A stretch of 64,000 nucleotides of DNA from Lachnospiraceae bacterium C1.1. GTDB lineage: Bacteria; Bacillota; Clostridia; Lachnospirales; Lachnospiraceae. Positions 39,934-48,241 of this stretch are shown piece by piece; the stretch's first letter is position 1; each line of letters starts with the position of its first letter. The stretch covers positions 1,561,501 to 1,625,500 of the forward strand of contig JAUISW010000001.1 in NCBI GenBank assembly GCA_030434875.1. The letters run 5' to 3'. The position numbers and the translations under genes are program-made. Below the pieces are notes generated by a model. The model was not told where the DNA came from. It was given only the letters and a program-made list of their open reading frames with translations, and made no database searches.

Positions 39934-41232
39934 TTAAAGCATTCCGGCAATCTTCGGAAGCCAGAGGCTTACATTCGGAACAAAGGATATAAGCAGGAGT
40001 GCTGCTATCATGCAAAGGTAAAAAGGAAGTGTTGCTTTAACCACCTTCTCCATCGGACGTTTTGCCACTGCAGAACCTATAAACAATACTGAACCGACCG
40101 GCGGAGTAAGAAGACCAATACCACAGTTAAGCACCATCATTATGCCAAACTGAACAGGATGAATTCCTACACTTTGTGCTACCGGCAGTAAGATCGGTGT
40201 AGCTATAAGAATTATCGGCGACATATCCATTATCATTCCAAGTCCAAGTAAAATAAGATTCAGAAGTATAGTAACGATTATCGGGTTGTCTGATACCCCG
40301 GTGATCAGCATTGCTGCCTTAGCCGGCACATGCAGAAGCGTGAGACAGGTTCCAAAAGCAGAGCTCATCGCAATGAGTATCAAAACAACTGCCAAAGTTT
40401 CTATACATTTTCCAAGGCTTGCCCATACCCCCTTCCAGGTCAGTCCCTTATAAATATAAAGGGAAACGAACAGCGAATATATTACTGCGATGGCTGCTGA
40501 CTCAGTAGCCGTAAACCATCCGGCAACGACACCGGCAACAACGATAAGGATAGCAAGCAGAGCCCATATCGAATTTTTAAGCTGATTTAAAAATACCTTG
40601 ATAGAAAAAGGATTCCCCTTCGGATAACCCTTTTTTACCGAAATAATATAAGATCCAATCATCAGCGAAATTGCCAGGAGTGCTCCGGGCAGATATCCTG
40701 CCATAAATAATGCTCCGACAGATACTCCGCCTGCAACAGTTGTGAAAATCACCATATTGTGACTTGGCGGAACTAAAAGTTCCTCGCAGGAAGATGTTAT
40801 GGTTACTGCTGTAGAAAAATCATCATCATAACCCTCATCAACCATCATCGGTATCATTATCGAGCCTAAAGATGCTGTATCAGCTGTAGCTGAGCCGGAT
40901 ATTCCCCCAAAAAAGTAAGATGCCACTATATTTACCATTGCAAGTCCGCCTCGCATCCATCCTACCAGTGAATTCGCCAAGGCTATCAGCTTTTCGGATA
41001 TGCCGCCGCTTCCCATGATCAAGCCCATTGTTATGAAAAAAGGAACAGCCATAAGTGAATATGACCATACGCCCTTAACCATCAGCTGCGGCAGTGAAGT
41101 AAGGCTCTGCCCCATTGAGAAAAGGCAGAGTACCGTAGAGATTCCAACAGCATACGCGATCGGAAATCTCATCATTATCATTATAAAAAAACTCCCCAGT
41201 AAAATTAATGTAGATAAAGTTTCAGAATCCAT
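39934..41232 (-). CDS. dctM: TRAP transporter large permease (DctM-like)
   Basis: The 12-helix ion-coupled channel of a tripartite ATP-independent transporter for a carboxylate or related anion. The 432-residue protein has the family stretches RFPIAYAVGISTVL, ATADTASLGSIMIPMM, EELLVPPSHNMV, LNLILLGLGMIMDMSPIIL and NCGIGLLTPPVGSVLF. It is preceded by GGGGGG before the ATG and follows dctQ by 17 bp. The substrate is not known; adjacent genes give no pathway hint. Confidence 0.95.
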   Translation of the reverse strand: MDSETLSTLILLGSFFIMIMMRFPIAYAVGISTVLCLFSMGQSLTSLPQLMVKGVWSYSLMAVPFFITMGLIMGSGGISEKLIALANSLVGWMRGGLAMVNIVASYFFGGISGSATADTASLGSIMIPMMVDEGYDDDFSTAVTITSSCEELLVPPSHNMVIFTTVAGGVSVGALFMAGYLPGALLAISLMIGSYIISVKKGYPKGNPFSIKVFLNQLKNSIWALLAILIVVAGVVAGWFTATESAAIAVIYSLFVSLYIYKGLTWKGVWASLGKCIETLAVVLILIAMSSAFGTCLTLLHVPAKAAMLITGVSDNPIIVTILLNLILLGLGMIMDMSPIILIATPILLPVAQSVGIHPVQFGIMMVLNCGIGLLTPPVGSVLFIGSAVAKRPMEKVVKATLPFYLCMIAALLLISFVPNVSLWLPKIAGML

Positions 41233-41249
41233 TTATTCCCCCCTGATAA

Positions 41250-41825
41250 TTAACCTGCTAATTCTATCTTTCTTTCTTCTGACTTCTTTTCTGACTCTTT
41301 TTGCTTTTCATTCATACTGATCAATTCAACAATGCGCATATAAACCTGTTCAAGCTCAAAAAATGCCATTCCTGCGCCTGCAACCGGTACAGAAAAATAT
41401 TGCCAGAATTTACTTAAGCCCGGTATCGATGCATATCTTCCAAGCGTAACGAGAGGTGAAATGCAGATCTTCATTCCATATGCGAATAAAAACACCCCCA
41501 AAAGAAAAACTGCAATATCCGAGATCATATCAGATATCAAAAGATTTTTTTTCGACATATATTTATCGAATGCTGTCATACGTATATGCGCTCTGTTTCT
41601 TATCGCAAGGGTTGCAGAAAGGACAGCCATATAAACCATCATTGTCAGAACAGTCTCTTCTCCCCAGCTTGGACTTTTGATAAACGGAATATATCTTCCT
41701 AATATTGACCATGCTGTGATGAGGATATCTCCTATCAAAAGAATTTTGCAAAATGACATCATGAGTTTGTATATCATGTCGTAAACAGGCTTTATTTTTT
41801 TTAATTTAAGAAAAGAATCCTTCAT
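41250..41825 (-). CDS. dctQ: TRAP transporter small permease (DctQ-like)
   Basis: A 191-residue four-helix membrane protein that supports the large permease. Helices are seen at about residues 18-40, 55-75, 95-115 and 135-160, with SWGEETVLTMMVYMAVLSA and LAIRNRAHIRM as the family motif region. A charged C-terminal tail (EKQKESEKKSEER) follows. Spacing of 11 bp after dctP and 17 bp before dctM places it in the dctPQM operon. GGGGGT precedes the ATG. Confidence 0.92.
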   Translation of the reverse strand: MKDSFLKLKKIKPVYDMIYKLMMSFCKILLIGDILITAWSILGRYIPFIKSPSWGEETVLTMMVYMAVLSATLAIRNRAHIRMTAFDKYMSKKNLLISDMISDIAVFLLGVFLFAYGMKICISPLVTLGRYASIPGLSKFWQYFSVPVAGAGMAFFELEQVYMRIVELISMNEKQKESEKKSEERKIELAG

Positions 41826-41836
41826 AATATACCCCC

Positions 41837-42862
41837 TTACTCTGCCTTATCTTTCATGGCAAGTATTTTCTGATATGTCTCGTATTCATTTTTAGTGTTT
41901 GCGTCAATCGTATCTTTGCAGTTTTCCATCCATTCTGACTTATCTTCTAATTCGACGATCTTTACCCCTTTTTCCTTGAGCTTTGCAATATTCTCCTCTT
42001 CTATTTCATGTACCTTCTCACGACATACATCTGATGCATAATCTGCAGCTTCCATGATCCATCCCTGCTGCTCCTCATCAAGTTTATTCCAGCTATAATC
42101 CGATATAACGATCTGCATTGCACCAAGAATATGACCATCCAGCATAAGATTAGGTGCCACCTCATAAAATGCATTTGACTGATAGTTTGCTGTTGGCTGC
42201 TCCGCACCATCTACGACTCCGGTACTTAGAGCACTATATAGCTCCTGGAATGAAACATTTGCAGCAGCTGCCCCAAGATCATCAACCATGCTTGTCATTA
42301 CCGGATCTGCTGAAATACGGATCTTCTTATTTTTAAGATCTTCGATCCCGTTGACATCATCCTTGAAAAAGAAATTTCTAAATCCTTCTTCTCCATAACA
42401 GAGCCCTCTCATCAAAAGACCCTTATCATGTGGCTCCATTAAAAGTTCATCTGCAAGATCACTGTCTGCAAATTTCCAGAAATGATCTTCATCTTCAAAT
42501 GTATATGGAATAGCTAAAAGACTTGATTTATCACAGCCATACTGCTTAAATGCAAATGATGAAACACGTGTGATATCTGTGATATTTCCCCCTCCGAGCA
42601 GATTATCCAATATCTGCTCCTCGCTTCCGAGAACTGCTCCCGCCTGTATATCGATCTTAAGCATGCCTCCGGAAACTTCTTCTGCCTTTTCCTTAAATGC
42701 CTTTGCCATTTCCCCCGAAATAGTCCCTTCGAGCGGATTTACCTCTGCATAAGTCAATGTAACAGGTCCTGAACTCTTTCCTGCAAAAACGCTTACCGTC
42801 ATGCATACAATAAGTCCTGTCAGCAGACAGGCCTGAACAATTGCGGCAATTCGATTTTTCAT
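41837..42862 (-). CDS. dctP: TRAP transporter substrate-binding protein (DctP-like)
   Basis: An exported binding protein of 341 residues. A signal peptide (MKNRIAAIVQACLLTGLIV) is followed by TLTYAEVNPLEGT, GSEEQILDNLLGG, the central KKIRISADPVM with the arginine that usually binds the carboxylate, and ALSTGVVDGAEQPTANY. No lipobox is obvious. The ATG at 42862 has AGGGAAAG; the open frame begins at 42907 without a site. It is the first gene of the TRAP operon under a palindromic operator. Confidence 0.94.
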   Translation of the reverse strand: MKNRIAAIVQACLLTGLIVCMTVSVFAGKSSGPVTLTYAEVNPLEGTISGEMAKAFKEKAEEVSGGMLKIDIQAGAVLGSEEQILDNLLGGGNITDITRVSSFAFKQYGCDKSSLLAIPYTFEDEDHFWKFADSDLADELLMEPHDKGLLMRGLCYGEEGFRNFFFKDDVNGIEDLKNKKIRISADPVMTSMVDDLGAAAANVSFQELYSALSTGVVDGAEQPTANYQSNAFYEVAPNLMLDGHILGAMQIVISDYSWNKLDEEQQGWIMEAADYASDVCREKVHEIEEENIAKLKEKGVKIVELEDKSEWMENCKDTIDANTKNEYETYQKILAMKDKAE

Positions 42863-42917
42863 CTTTCCCTGACTCCTCTCATTTACCAATATTTTTGATA
42901 AATACATAATCCCCTAT

Positions 42918-42946
42918 GGTTCAATTCATGAACCACCTAGATTATA
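42918..42946 (-). promoter_or_regulatory. -10 box and palindromic operator of the TRAP operon
   Basis: On the minus strand TATAAT (42946-42941) is followed by GGTTCA-N5-TGAACC (42934-42918), which would overlap the first transcribed bases. The -35 box is weak. A GntR-type repressor would fit; none is encoded beside it. Confidence 0.65.
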
Positions 42947-43322
42947 GCAAAGAGACAGAAAATAAATTGTTCTTTATTAGGTATAATCATAAATTTTCAA
43001 TGTAATTTTCAATCGAAAAAAAATCAAACAAAAAAATAGTAGTTCGCAAAAAAATGCAATTTTCCCGGCATATTTTTCCTGCTAATTCGTATGTATTTTT
43101 GTCAGTTCATTATAGGAATCCGCATTTACTGCGGGTTCCGTCTGATAAAGTAAAACAAGTGCCAAACAGGCCCGCAGAGCAGCTGCATTTAAATGGCCTG
43201 TTTGCATGACTTTGAGGAACGCAGTGACGAAAAGTCATATTTATTAGAAAATAATTATAAAAATTTAACAAACCAATATTTCATAAGTCAACTTAACATA
43301 AATTAAAAGATGGAGGAAAATT
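42935..43322. other. Intergenic region upstream of the TRAP operon with three hairpins
   Basis: No convincing gene. After the dctP promoter comes an AT-rich stretch, then three consecutive hairpins: GGAATCCGCA/TGCGGGTTCC (43115-43139), CAAACAGGCC/GGCCTGTTTG (43163-43204) and ATGACTTT/AAAAGTCAT (43206-43238). They look like one structured repeat unit. A similar first hairpin, GGAACCCACAC/GCCGGTTC, lies near 32350-32375. Confidence 0.55.
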
Positions 43323-43700
43323 ATGAGTAAATTTACAGATAATTACAGAAGATGAATTTATCAGAAATCTCGCCATACAAGGCCATGAGCCTAATCTTAT
43401 TCATCAGTTTGTCACTTGCTACCGATTCCTCAGCGTTTCATGCCACTGCAAAACAGCGAATTGAAGGTTTACAAAAGCAATTCCATGATACTTTGGAAAA
43501 AAAGCCTTTTGGAAAGAAAGAGTTAGATACTGTCGCAACTTCTTTGAAGCAAATAATTGCAACACGAAAGGCTGTTAACGCGAAACGAGGTGGAAAAGGC
43601 TTAAAAACAATAATCGATAATAAAAGGCTTGCGGAAGAAACGGAGAACAAAACATTAGATCAGGACATAATATACCATGTGATCTTTGTGGCGGGGCTCG
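43323..43700 (+). pseudogene. Frameshifted small gene of unknown function
   Basis: An ATG with GGAGGAAAATT reads MSKFTDN and then hits a stop. One base further the second frame reads TEDEFIRNLAIQGHEPNLIHQ, and the third frame from about 43430 reads AKQRIEGLQKQFHDTLEKKP and on to IIDNKRLAEETENK. The three segments make one sensible hydrophilic protein if two single-base shifts are allowed. I do not recognise the family. The single-frame reading from 43352 through a REP palindrome to 43813 is not a natural protein end. Confidence 0.45.
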
Positions 43701-43702
43701 TT

Positions 43703-43776
43703 TTGACCCTGGGGGACGGAGTATGGGGTTCATTTTGCTTGCAAAATGAACCCCATACTCCGTCCCCCAAGGTCAA
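43703..43776. repeat. REP-like palindrome, copy A
   Basis: A 36-base arm (TTGACCCT, then GGGGACGGAGTATGGGG and TTCATTTTGC) is followed by a two-base loop and the complementary arm, with one mismatched pair. It shares GGGGACGGAGTATG with the copies at 44804-44832 and 49843-49891. Confidence 0.9.
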
Positions 43777-43781
43777 GACAT

Positions 43782-43812
43782 TAAAAAAGCCATACGACTA
43801 TCCGTACGGCTA
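43782..43812 (-). terminator. Terminator of the exonuclease gene
   Basis: On the minus strand AGCCGTACG pairs with CGTATGGCT (one wobble) and is followed by six Ts, eight bases after the stop. Confidence 0.8.
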
Positions 43813-43820
43813 AATCAATT

Positions 43821-44471
43821 TCAATTTAGTTTAATCCCTGACAGCAGATCTCCAAGACTTACGATCATAGGACTTATTTCTTCCGTCTGTGATGCTTTGT
43901 AAACGGGATTTACCTCAAATGTATCTCCGGAATTCATCTTCTTAAAAAGTAATGCCGTATTATAAGCATCATCTATACCACTGTGAGCATTTCCCTCCTG
44001 ATAAATATCAGCAATGATCAATGCTTCTTCCAAACTTGAAGATCTGGCAATATTCAACTTTTCATCAAAAAGCTTCTGACAGTCAATCCATTCAGCCAGT
44101 AATTCCATTATCCTGCTGTTTTTATAATCTTTTGAAACTATCTCATGAAGTATCTGGCTGTTGTCAGTCATGCTCCATGACACACATCTCACATCCCCCT
44201 CAGGGATCCATGCAGCAAATTTATCCATTGCCTCAGAAAAGTCAGGCGCATTACGTAAATCTTTTTCCTGAATTCCGGTCAGTTTTTCTATAAATGAATC
44301 TAACCTTCCATATTTCGGTTTAACAAAAATGTCAAATCTGTCAACCATTTCAAAGTTTTCATCAAGCAGAACTGCCCCTATTTCAATAATCTCCTGCGCC
44401 CATCTGTACTCCTCGGTTCTATTGGACTTCGCAACTCTGCACATCTCAAGATCCACGATCACATACTTCAT
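43821..44471 (-). CDS. DEDDh 3'-5' exonuclease, KapD/ExoI-like
   Basis: A 216-residue exonuclease of the DnaQ superfamily. The acidic residues are in VIVDLEMC (residues 4-11), a middle Asp near 105-110 in SMTDNSQ, and HSGIDDAYNTA with the catalytic His and Asp near 165-175. This spacing fits the KapD/3'hExo subgroup that trims RNA or DNA. The C-terminal 35 residues are family-variable. It is a single gene with its own terminator, in a zone of decayed genes, but appears intact. Confidence 0.85.
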   Translation of the reverse strand: MKYVIVDLEMCRVAKSNRTEEYRWAQEIIEIGAVLLDENFEMVDRFDIFVKPKYGRLDSFIEKLTGIQEKDLRNAPDFSEAMDKFAAWIPEGDVRCVSWSMTDNSQILHEIVSKDYKNSRIMELLAEWIDCQKLFDEKLNIARSSSLEEALIIADIYQEGNAHSGIDDAYNTALLFKKMNSGDTFEVNPVYKASQTEEISPMIVSLGDLLSGIKLN

Positions 44472-44609
44472 AGCCTTCTCCCATTAAAAATAAATCCGAT
44501 ACCTTATTTACATATTAATATATTATCAGATTTACTGTCCAATAAGAACACCTCACTTGAATATTTGAGCTCCATTTTTTCACTAGTCCGTAGCCATTGT
44601 TTGCTTCTT

Positions 44610-44804
44610 TCACTCTACGGATTTAATCTCTTCCTGCAGATCCTGCTTGAGAGAGTAGGTATCAAAAGCTGCTTCCTTCGGGAGATTTATCTCTATATCG
44701 GTTATCCTGTCTACCTTAGCATTTCCTTCCTGTAAACTTACATCAAAAACATGACCACCCTTTGTTCTGTCTTCAGAAAGAAAATGCAGATTCCTGGAGC
44801 TCAT
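44610..44804 (-). pseudogene. Acetolactate decarboxylase (AlsD), C-terminal remnant
   Basis: About 64 codons match the end of alpha-acetolactate decarboxylase, the enzyme that makes acetoin: LHFLSEDRTKGGHVFDVSL, then IEINLPKEAAFD. Of the three zinc histidines the LHF and GGH ones remain and the first is lost where the reading frame meets a REP-like palindrome at 44804. The frame opens on to 44885 only through that palindrome and a terminator. The complete enzyme is about 240-260 residues, so this is a 3' fragment. I saw no alsS in the window. Confidence 0.75.
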
Positions 44805-44832
44805 GACCCCCGGGGACGGAGTATGTGGGTCA
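44804..44832 (+). repeat. REP-like palindrome family, copy B
   Basis: TGACCCCCGGGGACGGAG followed by TATGTGGGTCA, identical over 29 bases to the minus-strand copy at 49863-49891. The ends TGACCC/GGGTCA are themselves complementary. It joins directly to the alsD remnant on one side and a terminator on the other. Confidence 0.85.
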
Positions 44833-44876
44833 AAAAAAGGAGTCAACAGTTCAAAATGCACTGTTGACTCCTTTCC
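44833..44876 (-). terminator. Terminator of the licT-PTS-chbG operon
   Basis: On the minus strand a perfect AAAGGAGTCAACAGT stem with a nine-base loop is followed by seven Ts, eight bases after the chbG stop. Confidence 0.92.
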
Positions 44877-44884
44877 AAGACTCA

Positions 44885-45646
44885 TTATTTCAGATCGTCA
44901 TAAGTTATAACTTCAATATTATTATCCTTAAGCCATTTTTTCGTTTCCTCTGATGAAGCCATTTCAACTTCCTTAACACGTGGAATCGTCAATGAAGATT
45001 TCGTCAAGATCTCGTTATCTAAATACCCCGGATGGCACACGAACATAACACATCCATCTTCTCCATAATCAGCGAGTGCAGCCTTTTTCAAGCTTTCAAA
45101 AGGATCATAATCTTCTTTCATGCTGTCCATGGATGTATAAAGAGTTGTATTTTTGAATTTTACAGGTTCTCCTGCTGCAAATGGCAGATATGAAAGAGAG
45201 TGTCTTTCAGCCACTATTCTAAGTCCTTCAAAAAAATTATCACTGGCTACTGCATGACCCTCAAAATAGCGCGGCTCCTGTCCTGTGATCGCCTTAAATC
45301 TATCATACTGAGCTTCTATTTCCAGAACAACTTCATCCAGATCAACAAAATCTCTTCCTTCTGCATAGGCAGCCCTGTATTCCTTACTTCGCTTAAACTC
45401 ACCATTTTCGGCGCATAAACTCGGGATTTTTTTAGGATCTGTCACAGGCCTGCCTACACATATATTGGTATGCTGGCCAATACAGACGTCAAAGTCTTTT
45501 ATCAGTTCAAAGCCGTGTTCCGAAGCATCCATATTCGGCATTAGCCCTACAGAACGTATAATCCCGTCTTTTATTGTTTTACAAATTCCATAATTAATTG
45601 ACTCTGTCCAACCCAGATCATCAGCTCTTACAATTATTTTTCTCAT
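44885..45646 (-). CDS. chbG: ChbG/HpnK family carbohydrate deacetylase
   Basis: A 253-residue YdjC-fold enzyme. In E. coli ChbG removes an N-acetyl group from chitobiose-6-phosphate. The metal site is visible: IIVRADDLGWTESIN with the Asp pair, IGQHTNICVGRP with His, RYFEGHAVASDN with His, and FVCHPGYLD near the end. It is the last gene after the PTS EIIBC gene, with an eight-base gap, and would act on the imported phosphorylated sugar. The ribosome site is weak, suggesting coupling. An N-acetylated sugar substrate for the operon is inferred from this gene. Confidence 0.85.
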   Translation of the reverse strand: MRKIIVRADDLGWTESINYGICKTIKDGIIRSVGLMPNMDASEHGFELIKDFDVCIGQHTNICVGRPVTDPKKIPSLCAENGEFKRSKEYRAAYAEGRDFVDLDEVVLEIEAQYDRFKAITGQEPRYFEGHAVASDNFFEGLRIVAERHSLSYLPFAAGEPVKFKNTTLYTSMDSMKEDYDPFESLKKAALADYGEDGCVMFVCHPGYLDNEILTKSSLTIPRVKEVEMASSEETKKWLKDNNIEVITYDDLK

Positions 45647-45653
45647 AATAAGA

Positions 45654-47090
45654 TTACGCTTTCTTTAATTTTTTCTCAATATTTACGGCTGTTTTATCGG
45701 ACTTTTCTCTGCAGATAACAAAAGTCACTACACCGGAAATAATTATCGCAATTATTCCTGAAATTACTCCGTTTATCATATTACTGCTTCCCTCGCCTCC
45801 AATATAAGCCGTAAGTGCAAGGAAATTTGCCACAGGTACCATATTAAAAGCCTTAACACCTGTAAGTGCAGCATAAAGCGCTCCTGCAGCGCCGCCTGCC
45901 ATCATACCTATAAAAGGTTTTTTATTAGCAAGACCTGTACCATAAAGTCCGGGTTCTGTAACTCCTCCTATAAATGCTGCAATAGTATTTGTAATGGCAA
46001 GAGATTTATCATCCTTATTTCGTGTTGCAAAGAAATAACCAAGACACATTCCGGCAACTGCCATTGACGCAGATACTGCACCTAATGTTACTACGGGGTC
46101 GTATCCACTCTCAGTAAATAAAAGTATCATACTTGAGATCATAACCTGATGCATTCCTGTCATTACAAGGAATTCCCATGTGGCACCGATTATAAGCGCA
46201 CCAAGAGGTCCAAAGCTATTGCCTATAGCCATTATCGCTGTGCAGATATAGTTACCAAGAAAACCGCCAAGAGGAGCAAGTACACAGAGCATAAGCGGAA
46301 GTGTTACTGCTGTTGTACATACAGGCACTCCAAGTACTCTAAGCGAATCAGGTATAACCTTCTTGAAAAACTTCTCTATAAACGAAGCAACACAAACCGT
46401 TAAAATTATTGGCAACAGCGAGCTTGAATAATTCTGAAGTTTCGTCGGAATCCCGTAAACCGAGAAAGCTCCTCCTTGCTCTGCAATAGAAACAACTGTC
46501 GGATGTAAAAGGATCGCCCCGAAAAAGATTCCCATAACCGGTGTTAGTCCAAATTTCTTTGCTGCAGTATAACCTACAACTACGGGGAAGAAATAAAATG
46601 CAGCATCTCCCACAAATGTAAGCAATGTATACAGATCACTTTCGGCTGCAATAAGATTAAGCATGTCAGGACCAAATATCGCCGCAAACATTTTTGCTAT
46701 CGAACCGGCAAGCATTACAGGTATTGCAGGTGTAAGGGATCCCGAAAGATAATCTAATATTATTCCTCCGATGTCTCTAAATTCAAGCTTCTTATATGTT
46801 CCGGAGCTTCCTTTCTCTTCCTTGCTTTCCTCTTTATTTGAAAAGCCTCCTATCTCACACATTTCTTTATATACTTTATCAACCTTTGTGCCTATAATTA
46901 CCTGAAACTGGCTTCCTGTGCGGTTCACACCGATCACGCCATCAATTTCTTTGATCTTCTCATCATCGGGTATACTCTCATCCTTCAGGCTGAATCGAAG
47001 CCTTGTTATACAATGCGTAAGAAATGATACGTTATCTTTTCCTCCTACTGCCTCAAGAACCTTTTCTGCAATCTGTCTGTTGTCTGCCAT
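45654..47090 (-). CDS. PTS transporter EIIBC of the glucose/beta-glucoside superfamily
   Basis: A 478-residue sugar permease with an N-terminal EIIB domain (phosphorylated Cys27 in FLTHCITRLRF, residues about 1-85), a linker and an EIIC domain of about ten helices (SLTPAIPVMLAGS, GATWEFLVMTGMHQ, GGVTEPGLYGTG). There is no EIIA domain and no EIIA gene nearby, so a shared glucose-type EIIA must phosphorylate it, as is known for MurP and some sucrose transporters. GGAGG lies before the ATG. It is controlled by the LicT-type switch just upstream and followed by chbG. Confidence 0.93.
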   Translation of the reverse strand: MADNRQIAEKVLEAVGGKDNVSFLTHCITRLRFSLKDESIPDDEKIKEIDGVIGVNRTGSQFQVIIGTKVDKVYKEMCEIGGFSNKEESKEEKGSSGTYKKLEFRDIGGIILDYLSGSLTPAIPVMLAGSIAKMFAAIFGPDMLNLIAAESDLYTLLTFVGDAAFYFFPVVVGYTAAKKFGLTPVMGIFFGAILLHPTVVSIAEQGGAFSVYGIPTKLQNYSSSLLPIILTVCVASFIEKFFKKVIPDSLRVLGVPVCTTAVTLPLMLCVLAPLGGFLGNYICTAIMAIGNSFGPLGALIIGATWEFLVMTGMHQVMISSMILLFTESGYDPVVTLGAVSASMAVAGMCLGYFFATRNKDDKSLAITNTIAAFIGGVTEPGLYGTGLANKKPFIGMMAGGAAGALYAALTGVKAFNMVPVANFLALTAYIGGEGSSNMINGVISGIIAIIISGVVTFVICREKSDKTAVNIEKKLKKA

Positions 47091-47100
47091 TTTTTACCTC

Positions 47101-47181
47101 CTTAAAATAAGAAAGACCTAACAAACAACCGCATAAAAGCGCCTGTCTGATAGGTCAAGCCCCCTTTCAGGGTAACAATCC
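47101..47181 (-). promoter_or_regulatory. RAT antiterminator and overlapping terminator before the PTS gene
   Basis: On the minus strand GGATTGTTACCC...GGGGGCTTGACC (47181-47152) fits the ribonucleic antiterminator target of BglG/LicT proteins. Its 3' part, GACCTA, can instead pair with TAGGTC at 47120-47115 to make a terminator stem followed by a T-rich run. The two folds exclude each other, so active LicT-like protein would allow PTS and chbG transcription. Confidence 0.82.
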
Positions 47182-47208
47182 TTCTCGTTATTAATGATTT
47201 ATATAACA

Positions 47209-48042
47209 TTAAATCTGCTTTGCGCAGACCCTGTTAACATGTAAGATCAAATAAAGCTTTTCTTCCTCGGAAAGTCTCAGTCCCCATCTTTCATTTAAAT
47301 AATCACCTATTTTATTAACACAGGCTGAAACCTCTTCACATTCATTTTTCATTGCTTCATACATTTTAATATTCTCACTGTCAATTGGTTTCATCTCAAA
47401 TACCCTTTTTAAGAGGAATTTGAGATGAGATGCAAATCTTGCAAAATTAAATGTATTTCTGTCGACAGTGACCTTCATCTCATTTTCTATGATTCCGGTA
47501 GTTTCATCCAGAATAACTTCAAACTGCGTTTCCACAGAACGATCGTCATCCGGAATCTCTCCCTTCCTTGCATTTATAAAATGCATCGCTATACCTTGAA
47601 CTTCGCCGGACGGAAGCCTTCTGCCAAATCTTTTCTCAATATCTGAAAGAAATACTCTTCCGATCTTTACCTCCAGCGGATATTCTATCTCCAGTTCATA
47701 AACAGAAGGCATCGGAATATTTATCCCCTTCTTTTCTCTTTCCAGCGCAAATGAAATGTGATCTGCAAGAGTCATTATAAGATTAGAATTCAGATCATAA
47801 GGCAGATCACCCTGGATCTTTTCCAGCTCGGCAGAAGTAAAGTCAATCACCTCAGTTGGAATTTCATTTAATAACTCTATATATCTCTCATTTAGATTAT
47901 AAAAAGTACGTTCAATCTTAGCCAAAGGAATTTCAGCCGGAGGCTTTATAAAACCGACGCCCTTTCCAAAAACCACCACTTCTTTATTCCTGCTGTCAAG
48001 ACACAGGGAAACATTATTATTAATATTTTTCTTTACTTTCAT
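47209..48042 (-). CDS. BglG/LicT-family transcription antiterminator
   Basis: A 277-residue RNA-binding antiterminator with a CAT domain at about residues 1-56 (NNVSLCLDSRNKEVVVFGKG) and two PRD domains at about 70-170 and 175-277. The PTS-phosphorylated histidines are present in TLADHISFALE, QGIAMHFINAR, FARFASHLKF and YLILHVNRVC. The ATG at 48042 has GGAG nine bases upstream, while the frame starting at 48099 crosses the regulatory hairpins. It should control the PTS operon and itself through two RATs. Confidence 0.93.
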   Translation of the reverse strand: MKVKKNINNNVSLCLDSRNKEVVVFGKGVGFIKPPAEIPLAKIERTFYNLNERYIELLNEIPTEVIDFTSAELEKIQGDLPYDLNSNLIMTLADHISFALEREKKGINIPMPSVYELEIEYPLEVKIGRVFLSDIEKRFGRRLPSGEVQGIAMHFINARKGEIPDDDRSVETQFEVILDETTGIIENEMKVTVDRNTFNFARFASHLKFLLKRVFEMKPIDSENIKMYEAMKNECEEVSACVNKIGDYLNERWGLRLSEEEKLYLILHVNRVCAKQI

Positions 48043-48060
48043 CCTGTTCTTCTCCATCAG

Positions 48061-48146
48061 AAAAATAAAAAAAGCCAGAAAGCATGCACAAAAATACAAG
48101 TATCCTTATATTTTTGCGGACAAGCCTCTGACGAGTAACAAACCGC
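48061..48146 (-). promoter_or_regulatory. RAT antiterminator and terminator in the leader of the antiterminator gene
   Basis: On the minus strand GCGGTTTGTTACTCG...CCGC (48146-48116) has the RAT core TTGTTAC and a closing GCGG/CCGC stem. GTCAGAGGC within it can also pair with GCTTTCTGGC at 48083-48074, which is followed by seven Ts, forming a competing terminator. This would make the antiterminator gene autoregulated. Confidence 0.68.
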
Positions 48147-48241
48147 TTCATTTATTTGTTTATTATTCTATTACAAATTCCAAATCCAGTCAAGTTTTTT
48201 GTTTAAAATATCGGACAGTTTTTTCTTTTTGCTATTTCAAC

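Noticed and set aside
44610..44885. 91-codon ORF as an intact gene
   Set aside because: The first third is read from a REP-like palindrome and a terminator; only the C-terminal AlsD relic is real sequence.
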